A DNA stretch of 9,683 nucleotides from Bacteroidota bacterium (GCA_947463975.1 CANHUW010000052.1:1-9683), one strand, 5' to 3'; counted from the stretch's first letter, positions 1 to 8,511 are shown. Numbers and translations are program-made. Notes: a model not told the origin generated them from the letters alone.

Positions 1-644
1 GGTGTTAAAGTAAATACGCCTGAATAATGCATTCTATCAACAGCATCGACCATTAATATGGGTTGAATGGGTATTTGCATTTCAATAGCCAATTTAAATG
101 CACCATTATAAAAATTCTTTAATGGTTGCTCTTCTGTCATACTAAAAGTTCCTTCTGGAAAAATAAATATAGAGGTCTTTTTATATAATGCTGCCTTAAG
201 ATTTCTAAGACTTTTAGCTCTTTTCTCTGGACTGCTTCTATCTACCATGATGACTGCTGCGCGATAAATCCAGCCAAAAATGGGAATCTTGGATGATTCA
301 AATTTTCCTAATGGTTTGATGGGTTGGTGTTTTAATTGAACAATAGGAGGGATGTCCATATAGGAGTTGTGGTTTGCCACAAAAATTTGAGGCTTCTTAA
401 AATCGTGACTGTCTTCAAAAATTTCAATGTGCCTAATACCTATTAACAGTAAAAAAGCCTTGGACCAATACCTGCAAATTTTATAAACCCGGTGACTTAA
501 TTTACGCTTACTGAATGGAAGCATGAAAAGCATGATGATTACCGATATGATGGTAAGTACAGAAAATACAATTAGGGCATATAGACAATAAAAGAACTGA
601 ACTATGCGAATAGGAAAATGTATAATGTTTTTGAGCTTTTTCAT
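1..644 (-). CDS. plsC: 1-acyl-sn-glycerol-3-phosphate acyltransferase (PlsC/LPLAT family), 3' end cut by window edge
   Basis: Membrane-bound acyltransferase expected to add the second acyl chain to lysophosphatidic acid, giving phosphatidic acid for phospholipid synthesis. I translated it from the ATG at 642-644; 214 codons are present and the C-terminus lies beyond the left edge (the family is usually about 240-250 residues, so roughly 30 are missing). A hydrophobic segment at about residues 17-41 would anchor it in the inner membrane. The four LPLAT blocks are visible: NHNSYMD with the catalytic H92 and D97 (HX4D), the substrate-binding block around 113-128 ending FGWIYR, FPEGTFS at 162-168 (usual form FPEGTRS) and IPIQPILM at 191-198. 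No ribosome binding site is clear. It lies downstream of amtB but behind a strong terminator, so it is probably not a simple operon partner. The family is clear; which lysophospholipid it prefers is not certain. Confidence 0.9.
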   Translation of the reverse strand, partial: MKKLKNIIHFPIRIVQFFYCLYALIVFSVLTIISVIIMLFMLPFSKRKLSHRVYKICRYWSKAFLLLIGIRHIEIFEDSHDFKKPQIFVANHNSYMDIPPIVQLKHQPIKPLGKFESSKIPIFGWIYRAAVIMVDRSSPEKRAKSLRNLKAALYKKTSIFIFPEGTFSMTEEQPLKNFYNGAFKLAIEMQIPIQPILMVDAVDRMHYSGVFTLT

Positions 645-659
645 CAGCCACTAATATAC

Positions 660-692
660 AAAAAAACCTCCCTAATTTTTGGATTAGGGAGG
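660..692 (-). terminator. Rho-independent terminator of amtB
   Basis: Perfect 10-bp inverted repeat CCTCCCTAAT (667-676) / ATTAGGGAGG (683-692) with a 6-nt loop. On the minus strand the second arm is followed directly by seven T residues (666-660). It lies about 45 nt past the amtB stop codon and 15 nt before the plsC start, so it should end amtB transcripts. The orientation is decided by the T-run, which exists only on the minus-strand reading. Confidence 0.9.
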
Positions 693-738
693 CCTGATTG
701 CTGCTTTAAAAACGATACTTATTGTAAAACTTAGATGA

Positions 739-2097
739 TTATGCTTTTAATGGGTTTCTTCCATATTTTTCATCGTGTTGCGTAGCATCTAAACCTAATT
801 CTTCTTCTTCTTCAGATACGCGTAATGGTAATAAGAATGCTATTAGTTGAAAGATGATATAGGATACACTGAAACTGTAAGCAACTACAATCAACATTGC
901 TTTTAATTGAGTAAAGAAAAAGGCAGGATTACCATAAAATAAACCGTCTGCTCCAGCTGGGTTGACTGCTTTTGAAGCAAATACGCCGGTTAATAACATG
1001 CCAACAATACCACCTATGCCATGACAAGGAAAAACATCTAAAGTATCATCCACTCTAGATAATTTAAATGCATGACTCAATACATTTGAAATGACTGCAC
1101 CAACTATTCCGATGAAAATACTTTGTGGTATACCAACAAATCCTGCTGCCGGTGTAACAGCTACTAAACCCACGACTGCTCCAATACAAAAGCCTAAGAC
1201 AGAAGGCTTTTTACCTTTCATTACATCAAAGAACATCCATGCTAAACCTGCAGCTGCGGCAGCAGTATTGGTTGTAGCAAAAGCATTAACTGCAAGAGCA
1301 TTAGCGCCTAAAGCAGATCCTGCATTAAATCCAAACCATCCAAACCAAAGCAATCCTGTCCCAATTAATACATAGGGAATATTAGCGGGAGGGATTTCTT
1401 GTTGTTCTAATTTAGCTCTTCTTTGTTTTAATACAATTGCTCCTGCTAATGCTGCACATCCAGCACTGATATGAACTACAGTTCCACCTGCAAAGTCCAA
1501 AGCGCCCATTTTAAATAAGAAACCTGAGGGATGCCATGACCAATGTGCTAATGGTGCGTAAATAAAAGTGATAAATAATACAATGAATAAAATATAAGAA
1601 GTGAATTTGATTCGTTCAGCTACTGCACCCACCACCAATCCTGGAGTAATGATGGCAAACATTAATTGAAACATTGCAAACAATAATAAAGGGATTGTTA
1701 AAGCTGCGCCTCCTTGTAATGCAGGTGCGCCATTTGCTACATCTTTAAAAAATAGATGCGTCATTGGGTTACCAATTAGACCATTGATGGATGCTCCAAA
1801 GCTTAAGCTATAACCATAAGTTACCCAGATGACTGTTACGATACCGGCAGAAACGATACTCTTAATCATGGTTGAAATAATATTTTTTCTATGTACCATA
1901 CCACCATAAAAGAAAGCCAATCCTGGGGTCATTATGAATACCAAAGCTGTTGCTACCAAGATCCATGCAATATCAGCTGGACTATATGTATTGGCGTCTC
2001 CCTGAAAGTTTGGAAGTTGTGGGACAAATAAAGCTAATACTGCTACTAAAACGAGTAGTAAAAAGGGGGTTAATTTTTGTACAACTTGATTTTTCAT
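739..2097 (-). CDS. amtB: Ammonium transporter, Amt/MEP/Rh family
   Basis: Inner-membrane channel for ammonium uptake, working as a trimer in this family. The 452-residue length is normal. A hydrophobic N-terminal stretch (about 10-26) followed by a short hydrophilic run looks like a cleavable signal peptide or an extra helix, followed by about eleven membrane helices. Key family residues are present: the recruitment-site tryptophan in AHWSW (W186), the conserved aspartate in LDFAGGTVVH (D201), and the twin pore histidines H209 and H359 (the latter in FPCHGIGGIVG). A pore phenylalanine is probably F143 in MFQ. The cytoplasmic tail (about 427-452) has the acidic EEEEELGLD block but reads HDEKY where many Amt proteins have HGE followed by a tyrosine; this tail is the part that normally contacts PII and couples the subunits. 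No glnB/glnK gene adjoins it. It sits downstream of gltD, with a terminator at each end, so it is probably its own transcript. Ammonium specificity rests on the family; Rh-type function is unlikely. Confidence 0.97.
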   Translation of the reverse strand: MKNQVVQKLTPFLLLVLVAVLALFVPQLPNFQGDANTYSPADIAWILVATALVFIMTPGLAFFYGGMVHRKNIISTMIKSIVSAGIVTVIWVTYGYSLSFGASINGLIGNPMTHLFFKDVANGAPALQGGAALTIPLLLFAMFQLMFAIITPGLVVGAVAERIKFTSYILFIVLFITFIYAPLAHWSWHPSGFLFKMGALDFAGGTVVHISAGCAALAGAIVLKQRRAKLEQQEIPPANIPYVLIGTGLLWFGWFGFNAGSALGANALAVNAFATTNTAAAAAGLAWMFFDVMKGKKPSVLGFCIGAVVGLVAVTPAAGFVGIPQSIFIGIVGAVISNVLSHAFKLSRVDDTLDVFPCHGIGGIVGMLLTGVFASKAVNPAGADGLFYGNPAFFFTQLKAMLIVVAYSFSVSYIIFQLIAFLLPLRVSEEEEELGLDATQHDEKYGRNPLKA

Positions 2098-2262
2098 TTT
2101 GGAAGTTTAAATATTAAAAAATATTATATATTATATTTATTTTCCAAAAATACTATAAAACATCTATAAATTGTCAATATAAATAAACATATAAAAATAT
2201 ATAATATGAAATTAAAATCTGTTTCTTACTTACAAATAATTGATTTTTAAATAAATACAAAT
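2098..2262. other. AT-rich intergenic gap between gltD terminator and amtB
   Basis: Almost pure A/T sequence with no convincing ORF or RNA gene. Apart from the candidate promoter, I see only short AT repeats with no clear symmetric operator. The half-site TTATCTAAT found upstream of gltB does not recur here. No sigma-54 type GG-N10-GC element is evident upstream of amtB. Confidence 0.6.
2145..2177 (-). promoter_or_regulatory. Candidate Bacteroidota-type promoter of amtB
   Basis: On the minus strand TATTTTTG (2152-2145) matches the Bacteroidota -7 consensus TAnnTTTG exactly. A TTG (2177-2175), the start of TTGAC, lies 22 bases upstream, within the 17-23 range described for these promoters. 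Transcription would start near 2138 and give a leader of about 40 nt before the amtB ATG at 2097. The surrounding gap is extremely AT-rich, so a chance match is possible. Confidence 0.45.
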
Positions 2263-2291
2263 AAAAAATGCCGATTCCTACGAATCGGCAT
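2263..2291 (-). terminator. Rho-independent terminator of gltBD
   Basis: Perfect 10-bp inverted repeat ATGCCGATTC (2268-2277) / GAATCGGCAT (2282-2291) with a tetraloop CTAC. On the minus strand it is followed by a T-run (2267-2263) and further T-rich sequence. It lies about 37 nt after the gltD stop codon and separates the glutamate synthase transcript from amtB. Confidence 0.88.
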
Positions 2292-2328
2292 GTGAATAAC
2301 TTAAGCAATTATGGAACAAAATAATACT

Positions 2329-3804
2329 TTATGCAAGTTGAACCAAAAGATTTACATCTTTTGATTCTAGTAATGAGCTTCCAGTAAGATAGATGTCTAC
2401 TTGTCTTGCACATTCTCTTCCTTCACTTATAGCCCATACAACTAGTGATTGACCTCTTCTCATATCACCTGCAGTAAAAATTTTAGGAACTGAAGTTTGA
2501 TAAGCTGCTTCCGTTGCTTTTACATTGCCCCTTTCATCTAATTCAACACCAAGCTCTTCTATTAATCCATTTTGTTGAGGGTGTAAAAAACCCATTGCTA
2601 AAAATGCTGCTTCACAAGGGATCTCTCTAATACTACCTTCCTTTTCTTTGAATGAAGCGGGTTTTCCATCAGCAGCACTGCTCCATTCTAAATCTACAAT
2701 TTGTAAAGCCTTTAAATTCCCATTTTCATCTCCAATAAATGCTTTGGTGGCTACTTCCCAAACTCTGTCTACACCTTCCTCATGAGAAGTAGTTGTTTTT
2801 AATAACATAGGGTAGGTAGGCCATGGCATGTAGGCTGCTCTTGCATCAGGAGGTTTTGGTAGTAATTCAAATTGAGTGATAGATTTAGCACCTTGTCTAT
2901 TTGAAGTACCAACACAATCACTTCCTGTATCACCACCTCCAATAACTACAACATGCTTGCCTGTAGTAAGAATCTCTTTTTCGTTTACAGGTAAATTGCT
3001 TACTCTTTTATTTTGTTGCTTCAAGAATTCCATGGCAAAATGAACTCCATTTAATGCTCTTCCTGGTACAGATAAATCTCTTGGTATGGTTGATCCTCCT
3101 GCAAGAACAATGGCATCAAATTCTCTTAAGATATCATTTACTCTAATATTCACCCCCACATTGGCATTGCATTTAAATTCAATACCTTCTTGTTCTAAAA
3201 TTTGTATTCTTCTTTCTACTACTGATTTCTCTAGTTTGAAATCAGGAATACCAAATCTCAATAATCCTCCTGGTTTTGGATCTCTTTCAAAAACAGTTAC
3301 TTCATGTCCTGCATAATTTAATTGAGCAGCTGCTGCTAAGCCAGATGGGCCAGATCCAATCACTGCTACTTTTTTACCTGTTCTGGTATTAGGTTTTCTT
3401 GGTTTTACAAATCCTTTTTCAAAAGCAATTTCTATGATATGTTTCTCAATTTCTTCAATCGTTACGGCTGGTTGATTAATACCTAATACACATGCACTTT
3501 CGCAAGGTGCTGGGCAAATTCTACCAGTGAATTCAGGGAAATTATTGGTAGAAATTAAAATCTCATATGCTTCTTTCCATTCTTTTTTATATACCGCATC
3601 ATTGAACTCTGGTATGATATTTCCCAAAGGACATCCACTATGACAAAATGGTACACCACAATTCATACAACGAGCAGATTGTTCATTTAATTTTTGTTCA
3701 GGAAATAAATCTACAAACTCGTTATAGTTTTTCTTTCTTTCTTCTACTGGTAATTTAGAAGGAAGTTCTCTTGTATATTCTTTAAATCCGGTTGGCTTAC
3801 CCAT
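2329..3804 (-). CDS. gltD: Glutamate synthase small (beta) subunit
   Basis: FAD- and Fe-S-containing subunit that takes electrons from NAD(P)H and passes them to GltB for reductive glutamate synthesis. The 491-residue length is typical. The N-terminal domain carries the cysteines C46, C49, C54, C58 (CMNCGVPFCHSGCP) and a second group C97, C101, C105 (ICPAPCESAC), which hold the two low-potential [4Fe-4S] clusters in the family. The FAD Rossmann motif VIGSGPSG is at 148-155, the NAD(P)H motif VIGGGDTG at 287-294, and the C-terminal FAD-contact block AGDMRRGQS at 445-453. It starts 32 nt after the gltB stop codon with no promoter or terminator between, so the two are surely co-transcribed. There is no strong Shine-Dalgarno sequence before the ATG. 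Related stand-alone GltD-like oxidoreductases exist, but the position beside gltB settles the assignment. NADPH rather than NADH is likely but cannot be read off by eye. Confidence 0.97.
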   Translation of the reverse strand: MGKPTGFKEYTRELPSKLPVEERKKNYNEFVDLFPEQKLNEQSARCMNCGVPFCHSGCPLGNIIPEFNDAVYKKEWKEAYEILISTNNFPEFTGRICPAPCESACVLGINQPAVTIEEIEKHIIEIAFEKGFVKPRKPNTRTGKKVAVIGSGPSGLAAAAQLNYAGHEVTVFERDPKPGGLLRFGIPDFKLEKSVVERRIQILEQEGIEFKCNANVGVNIRVNDILREFDAIVLAGGSTIPRDLSVPGRALNGVHFAMEFLKQQNKRVSNLPVNEKEILTTGKHVVVIGGGDTGSDCVGTSNRQGAKSITQFELLPKPPDARAAYMPWPTYPMLLKTTTSHEEGVDRVWEVATKAFIGDENGNLKALQIVDLEWSSAADGKPASFKEKEGSIREIPCEAAFLAMGFLHPQQNGLIEELGVELDERGNVKATEAAYQTSVPKIFTAGDMRRGQSLVVWAISEGRECARQVDIYLTGSSLLESKDVNLLVQLA

Positions 3805-3836
3805 AATGCTTCATTCAAATTAAATAATCAATTATT

Positions 3837-6800
3837 TTATTGTACAGTTGCTGTTTTAGCTTTTGATAATAATACTTTTTTGTAATCACGAGGGAATACT
3901 TTAATAAAATGCTTTAGTTGATTATCAAAATCTGCTAAAATAAATTTAGCCACTGCACTTTCTGTATAGTTGTAATGATTTTGAATCAATTGTTTTAATA
4001 AATTGATATCTTGATCTGCTACTGGATCTAAGTCTACCATTTCTTTATTACATAAATCATCAAAATCTCCTTTCACATTATATACAAAAGCGATACCACC
4101 GCTCATGCCCGCTGCAAAATTTCTTCCTGTTTCACCTAAAATTACTGTAGTTCCTCCTGTCATGTATTCACAACCATGATCACCTACACCTTCTGTTATA
4201 ACGGTAGCACCAGAATTTCTTACTGCAAATCTTTCACCAGCTTTACCTCTAATATATGCTTCACCACTGGTTGCGCCGTAAAATGCAGTGTTTCCAATGA
4301 TAATATTGTTTTCTGCAATAAACCCGGCTTTCTTATCAGGGTATACAATTAATTGTGCACCACTTAAACCTTTTCCAAAATAGTCATTGGCATCACCTTC
4401 TAATTCTAATCTAAGCCCCTTAGTATTAAATGCGCCAAAGCTTTGCCCGGCAGTTCCAGTAAATTTGAAATGTATAGTCCCTTCTGGTAAGCCAGCTGCT
4501 TGATATACTTTAGTGATTTCATTGGATACAATGGTGCCAACAGTTCTATCTGTATTTTTAATATCAAAAAAAGCTTTTACTTTTTGTTGTTGCTGAATAG
4601 CAGGTTGTGCAGCTTCTAGTAATTTCCAATCCAATACATTTGTTAATCCGTGATCCTGTGTTTCTGTATTATACAATCCAACACCTTCTTCTGCAGGTTC
4701 TTTGTATAAAACTCCACTCAAATCTAAGTTTTTAAATTTCCAGTGGTTCATATTTTTACGCATTGTTAATGCATCCACTTGGCCAATCATTTCATTTACT
4801 GTTCTATAACCTAATTCAGCCATAATTTCACGAAGCTCTTCTGTAATGTATTCAAAGAAGGTTACTACATGATCAGGATTGCCTTTGAATCTTTTTCTTA
4901 ATTCAGGATCCTGAGTAGCAACGCCCACTGGGCAAGTATTCATATGACACTTACGCATCATGATGCAACCCTCTACCACTAGAGCAGCTGTAGCAACGCC
5001 CCATTCTTCTGCTCCTAGTAATGCAGCAATGGCAATATCTCTTCCTGTTTTCATTTGCCCATCGGCTTGAACCACCACACGAGATCTTAATTTATTTTTT
5101 ACCAAGGTTTGATGGGTTTCTGCTAAACCTAATTCCCAAGGTAAACCAGTATGTTTGATGGAGCTTAAAGGAGAAGCGCCTGTGCCACCATCAAATCCTG
5201 CAATCAATACCACATCTGCTTTTGCTTTTGTTACACCTGCAGCAATAGTTCCCACACCTGCTTTAGAAACAAGTTTAACATTGATTCTCGCAGCTCTGTT
5301 CGCATTCTTTAAATCAAAAATTAATTGAGATAAATCTTCAATAGAATAAATATCATGATGTGGTGGTGGAGAGATTAAACCTACACCTGGTGTAGAATGT
5401 CTTGTTCTTCCAATCCAATCATCCACTTTATCACCTGGTAATTGCCCACCTTCACCTGGCTTGGCACCTTGTGCCATTTTAATTTGTAATTCGTCTGCTT
5501 CGGTAAGGTATTCGCTCGTCACACCAAATCTTGCACTCGCAACTTGTTTGATGGCGCTTCTCATAGAATCGCCATTTTCCATTTTTTGATATCTTATGGG
5601 ATCTTCGCCACCTTCTCCGGTATTGCTCTTTCCGCCTAATCTATTCATGGCAATCGCAAGGGTAGTGTGCGCTTCCCAAGAGATAGAACCAAAAGACATG
5701 GCACCAGTTGCAAAACGCTTAAAAATATTTGATGCTGGCTCTACTTCATCAATCGAAATAGAAGCTCTAGTTGGTTTAAAATCCAATAAGCTTCTTAATG
5801 TATATGCTTTATCAGTTTGGTCATTCACTAATTTCGAATACTTCTTGAAAGTGGCATAATCTTTTGTAGAAGTAGCATGTTGTAAAGCATGGATGGTTTG
5901 AGGATTGAATAAATGTGCTTCACCTCTTCTCTTCCATTGATAGATGCCACCTACTGGTAGTCTATCTACAGGAGATGATTTTTTAGCAAATGCTAATTCA
6001 TGTTTCGCGAGAATTTCTTTTGCAATTTCATCTAATCCCATTCCTTCAATTCTGGAAGTAGCACCTGTGAAATGTCTATTGACTACTTCTTTATTTATAC
6101 CAATGATTTCAAAAATTTGAGCACCTTGGTAGGATTGAAGTGTAGAGATTCCCATTTTAGAGAATACTTTATATAAGCCTTCATTTACCGCTTTGATATA
6201 ATTCTTCTTTAAATATTTTTCTTCTAAATCTGTTTTAATTTGTTCATTCAATTTCATGTCTCTGATACTAGACAGCGCCAAATATGGATTAATGGCAGTT
6301 GCGCCAAATCCAATCAAACATGCATAATGGTGTACTTCCCAAACATCTCCCGCTTCTACAATAATACCCACTTTGCCTCTTAACCCTTTTCTGATTAAGT
6401 GGTGGTGAACCGTAGAACAAGCTAATAAGCTTGGTATAGCAGCATGCTCAGAATCTATAGATCTATCTGTCAATACAATTACTTCAAATCCATCATCTAC
6501 TGCATCCACCGCATATCTACATAATCTATCCAATCCTTTTTTAAGAGAACCCTCTTTTCCATCTGCTCTAAAATAACATTGTAAGGTTTTTGCTTGGAAT
6601 ACACCCGTATCGATACTTCTGATTTTCTCTAATTCATGATTGTTTAAGATGGGATGTTTTAATGCAACACAATGTGAAGCCATTGGATCTTCAATCAATA
6701 AACTACCTTGGCTACCTACAAATGTTGCCAATGACATGACCATTCTTTCACGAATTGGGTCAATAGGTGGGTTGGTTACTTGTGCAAATAATTGTTTAAA

Positions 6801-8369
6801 GTAACTAGTGATATGTTGTGGTTGATCACTTAATACTGCTAATGGCGTATCTGTACCCATAGAGCCAATCGGCTCTTTGCCATCCAACGCCATGGGTGCA
6901 ATAATTGTTTCTAAATCTTCCTTAGAATAACCAAATGCTTTTTGGTATTTGAAAATTTGATCGTGCTCTAAATGGGTAAACTGAATTCTTGGTTCAGGTA
7001 GTTCTTCTAAACGAATTTTATATTTATTCAACCAATCTGCATAAGGTTGCTTACTACAGATAGATTGTTTTAATTCATCATCACTAATAATTCTCCCAGC
7101 TTCCATATCTACTACAAACATTTTACCCGGTTGAAGCCTTCCTTTTTCAATTATAGAAGATTGATCTATAGGTAAAGCACCTGTTTCAGATGCCATGATT
7201 ACTCTGTCGTCATTGGTGACACAATATCTTGAAGGTCTTAAGCCATTTCTATCTAAAGTAGCACCAATCATTTTTCCATTGGTGAATGAAATGGATGCTG
7301 GACCATCCCATGCTTCCATGATGGCTGCATGAAATTCATAAAAAGCTTTCTTAACAGGATCCATCAAATCATTACCATCCCATGCTTCTGGAATCAACAT
7401 CATCATTACATGAGGTAAACTTCTGCCAGATAAAGTCAATAATTCAATCACATTATCCAAACAAGCACTATCAGATTGACCAGGTGTAACCACAGGCAAG
7501 ATCATATCCAATTCTTCTTTACTGAAATAAGGGGAAAAGAAACTTGATTCATTGGAGCGAAGCCAATTTAAGTTTCCTTGTAAAGTATTGATCTCTCCAT
7601 TATGTGCAATGTATCTGAAGGGTTGTGCTAGTTTCCAAGAAGGGAAGGTATTGGTTGCAAAACGAGAATGTACTAATCCAAATGCCGTGACTACTCTTTT
7701 ATCACTTAAGTCTGGAAAGTAAGCTCTTACCTGATGAGAAGTTAATTGACCTTTGTACACAATCACATTTTGAGATAGGGAGGTCATGTAAAAATCAATC
7801 GATCCTTTTTTAATAGTATTGTTGATAGTATGAGATGCGTAGCTTTTTAAAATAAATAGTTTTCTTTCAAAAGTGTCTGCATCCGTAATCAAGTCTGGTC
7901 TTTTTACAAAAACCTGTTCCATTAATGGTTCAACGCTTAAGGCGGTTGGTCCAATGGTGGATTTGTTTACGGGTACTTTTCTATATCCAATAATTTCAAT
8001 GCCTAATTTTTCTGCAGCAGTAGCAAATATTTCTTTGCATTCCTCCATTACTCCTTTTTCAGTAGGGAAGAAAATGAAGCCCACTCCGTATTCACCGTAT
8101 TGTGGCAAATGAATGGCTTGTTTAGCTAATTCATCAAAGAAAAATTGATGTGGAATTTGAATCATGATACCTGCACCATCGCCTGTGTTCACCTCGCTAC
8201 CGCTAGCACCTCTGTGCTCCATATTTTCTAAAATGGTGAGCGCATCGCCTACATTTTGGTGCGACTTGATACCTTTTATACTTGCAACAAAACCAATACC
8301 ACAGGCGTCGTGTTCATAAGCAGGGTCATACAATCCCAATTGCTTTGTTTCTATCATGCTCTTTCCCAT
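3837..8369 (-). CDS. gltB: Glutamate synthase large (alpha) subunit
   Basis: Catalytic subunit of bacterial GOGAT: releases ammonia from glutamine, channels it internally and adds it to 2-oxoglutarate. At 1510 residues it is a full-length alpha subunit. Order: an N-terminal Ntn glutaminase domain (about 23-430) whose nucleophile is C23 in DACGIGF, exposed after removal of a short propeptide, with conserved HNGEINTLQGN at 256-266; a central domain (about 465-760); the FMN/synthase domain (about 830-1200) with GGKSNTGEGGEDP at 912-924, GFDGGTGASP at 1058-1067 and the [3Fe-4S] ligands C1135, C1141, C1146 (CX5CX4C); and the C-terminal glycine-rich beta-helix (about 1290-1430). I chose the first ATG (8369); Met5 (ATG at 8357) is equally plausible because both precede the cleaved Cys. 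No frameshift or missing catalytic residue is seen. It is followed by gltD in one operon. A palindromic site 100-135 nt upstream may regulate it. Confidence 0.98.
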   Translation of the reverse strand: MGKSMIETKQLGLYDPAYEHDACGIGFVASIKGIKSHQNVGDALTILENMEHRGASGSEVNTGDGAGIMIQIPHQFFFDELAKQAIHLPQYGEYGVGFIFFPTEKGVMEECKEIFATAAEKLGIEIIGYRKVPVNKSTIGPTALSVEPLMEQVFVKRPDLITDADTFERKLFILKSYASHTINNTIKKGSIDFYMTSLSQNVIVYKGQLTSHQVRAYFPDLSDKRVVTAFGLVHSRFATNTFPSWKLAQPFRYIAHNGEINTLQGNLNWLRSNESSFFSPYFSKEELDMILPVVTPGQSDSACLDNVIELLTLSGRSLPHVMMMLIPEAWDGNDLMDPVKKAFYEFHAAIMEAWDGPASISFTNGKMIGATLDRNGLRPSRYCVTNDDRVIMASETGALPIDQSSIIEKGRLQPGKMFVVDMEAGRIISDDELKQSICSKQPYADWLNKYKIRLEELPEPRIQFTHLEHDQIFKYQKAFGYSKEDLETIIAPMALDGKEPIGSMGTDTPLAVLSDQPQHITSYFKQLFAQVTNPPIDPIRERMVMSLATFVGSQGSLLIEDPMASHCVALKHPILNNHELEKIRSIDTGVFQAKTLQCYFRADGKEGSLKKGLDRLCRYAVDAVDDGFEVIVLTDRSIDSEHAAIPSLLACSTVHHHLIRKGLRGKVGIIVEAGDVWEVHHYACLIGFGATAINPYLALSSIRDMKLNEQIKTDLEEKYLKKNYIKAVNEGLYKVFSKMGISTLQSYQGAQIFEIIGINKEVVNRHFTGATSRIEGMGLDEIAKEILAKHELAFAKKSSPVDRLPVGGIYQWKRRGEAHLFNPQTIHALQHATSTKDYATFKKYSKLVNDQTDKAYTLRSLLDFKPTRASISIDEVEPASNIFKRFATGAMSFGSISWEAHTTLAIAMNRLGGKSNTGEGGEDPIRYQKMENGDSMRSAIKQVASARFGVTSEYLTEADELQIKMAQGAKPGEGGQLPGDKVDDWIGRTRHSTPGVGLISPPPHHDIYSIEDLSQLIFDLKNANRAARINVKLVSKAGVGTIAAGVTKAKADVVLIAGFDGGTGASPLSSIKHTGLPWELGLAETHQTLVKNKLRSRVVVQADGQMKTGRDIAIAALLGAEEWGVATAALVVEGCIMMRKCHMNTCPVGVATQDPELRKRFKGNPDHVVTFFEYITEELREIMAELGYRTVNEMIGQVDALTMRKNMNHWKFKNLDLSGVLYKEPAEEGVGLYNTETQDHGLTNVLDWKLLEAAQPAIQQQQKVKAFFDIKNTDRTVGTIVSNEITKVYQAAGLPEGTIHFKFTGTAGQSFGAFNTKGLRLELEGDANDYFGKGLSGAQLIVYPDKKAGFIAENNIIIGNTAFYGATSGEAYIRGKAGERFAVRNSGATVITEGVGDHGCEYMTGGTTVILGETGRNFAAGMSGGIAFVYNVKGDFDDLCNKEMVDLDPVADQDINLLKQLIQNHYNYTESAVAKFILADFDNQLKHFIKVFPRDYKKVLLSKAKTATVQ

Positions 8370-8413
8370 TAGATTAAACGATTTTTTTTCAAAGGTGATC
8401 TGTTGAAAATTAC

Positions 8414-8447
8414 GAAATAATACTAATTTTTAAGAGATATTGTTCAA
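8414..8447 (-). promoter_or_regulatory. Weak candidate promoter of gltBD
   Basis: On the minus strand TTG (8447-8445) is followed 22 bases later by TATTATTT, which resembles but does not match the TAnnTTTG consensus (two mismatches). It is the best TTG-spaced pair I can find between the palindromes and the gltB start. If real, the leader would be about 40 nt and the palindromic site would lie upstream of the -33 element, as for an activator. Low certainty because the region is AT-rich. Confidence 0.22.
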
Positions 8448-8469
8448 TAAAATTATCAACCATTTAAAC

Positions 8470-8504
8470 TTATCTAATAAATTTATCTAATGATTAGATA
8501 AATT
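8470..8504. promoter_or_regulatory. Palindromic candidate operator upstream of gltB with a third half-site
   Basis: A perfect 25-bp palindrome spans 8480-8504: 12-base arms AATTTATCTAAT and its reverse complement around a single G (8492). The core half-site TTATCTAAT occurs three times: 8470-8478 and 8483-8491 in direct orientation with a 13-bp step, and inverted at 8493-8501. Odd-length dyads plus an extra half-site suggest binding by a dimeric transcription factor. It lies about 100-135 nt before the gltB start, inside the ispE-gltB gap. A weak RNA hairpin (almost all A-U pairs) ending ispE transcripts is the alternative reading. Confidence 0.5.
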
Positions 8505-8511
8505 CAAATAA

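Noticed and set aside
667..672. GGGAGG on the minus strand upstream of plsC as a Shine-Dalgarno sequence
   Set aside because: It is 22 nt from the ATG, too far for normal spacing, and it is the descending arm of the terminator stem.
1091..1375. Plus-strand 94-codon open frame inside amtB
   Set aside because: It is antisense to a firmly identified transporter, its composition (Ala, Pro, Thr, Lys rich) mirrors the amtB codons, and it has no recognisable motif.
3086..3316. Plus-strand 76-codon open frame inside gltD
   Set aside because: Antisense shadow of the FAD domain of GltD; no motif and no leader signal.
3797..3814. Five-codon minus-strand mini-ORF (MKHYG, stop) overlapping the gltD start codon
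   Set aside because: It could suggest translational coupling, but a frame this short is expected by chance and it has no ribosome binding site.
5596..5859. Plus-strand 87-codon open frame inside gltB
   Set aside because: Antisense shadow of the GltB synthase domain; no family resemblance.
7873..8112. Plus-strand 79-codon open frame inside gltB
   Set aside because: Antisense shadow of the glutaminase domain; no independent evidence of coding.
8480..8504. The 25-bp palindrome as an intrinsic terminator for ispE
   Set aside because: The stem is nearly all A-U, the loop is too tight unless central pairs open, and no T-run follows; the repeated half-site fits a DNA-binding site better.
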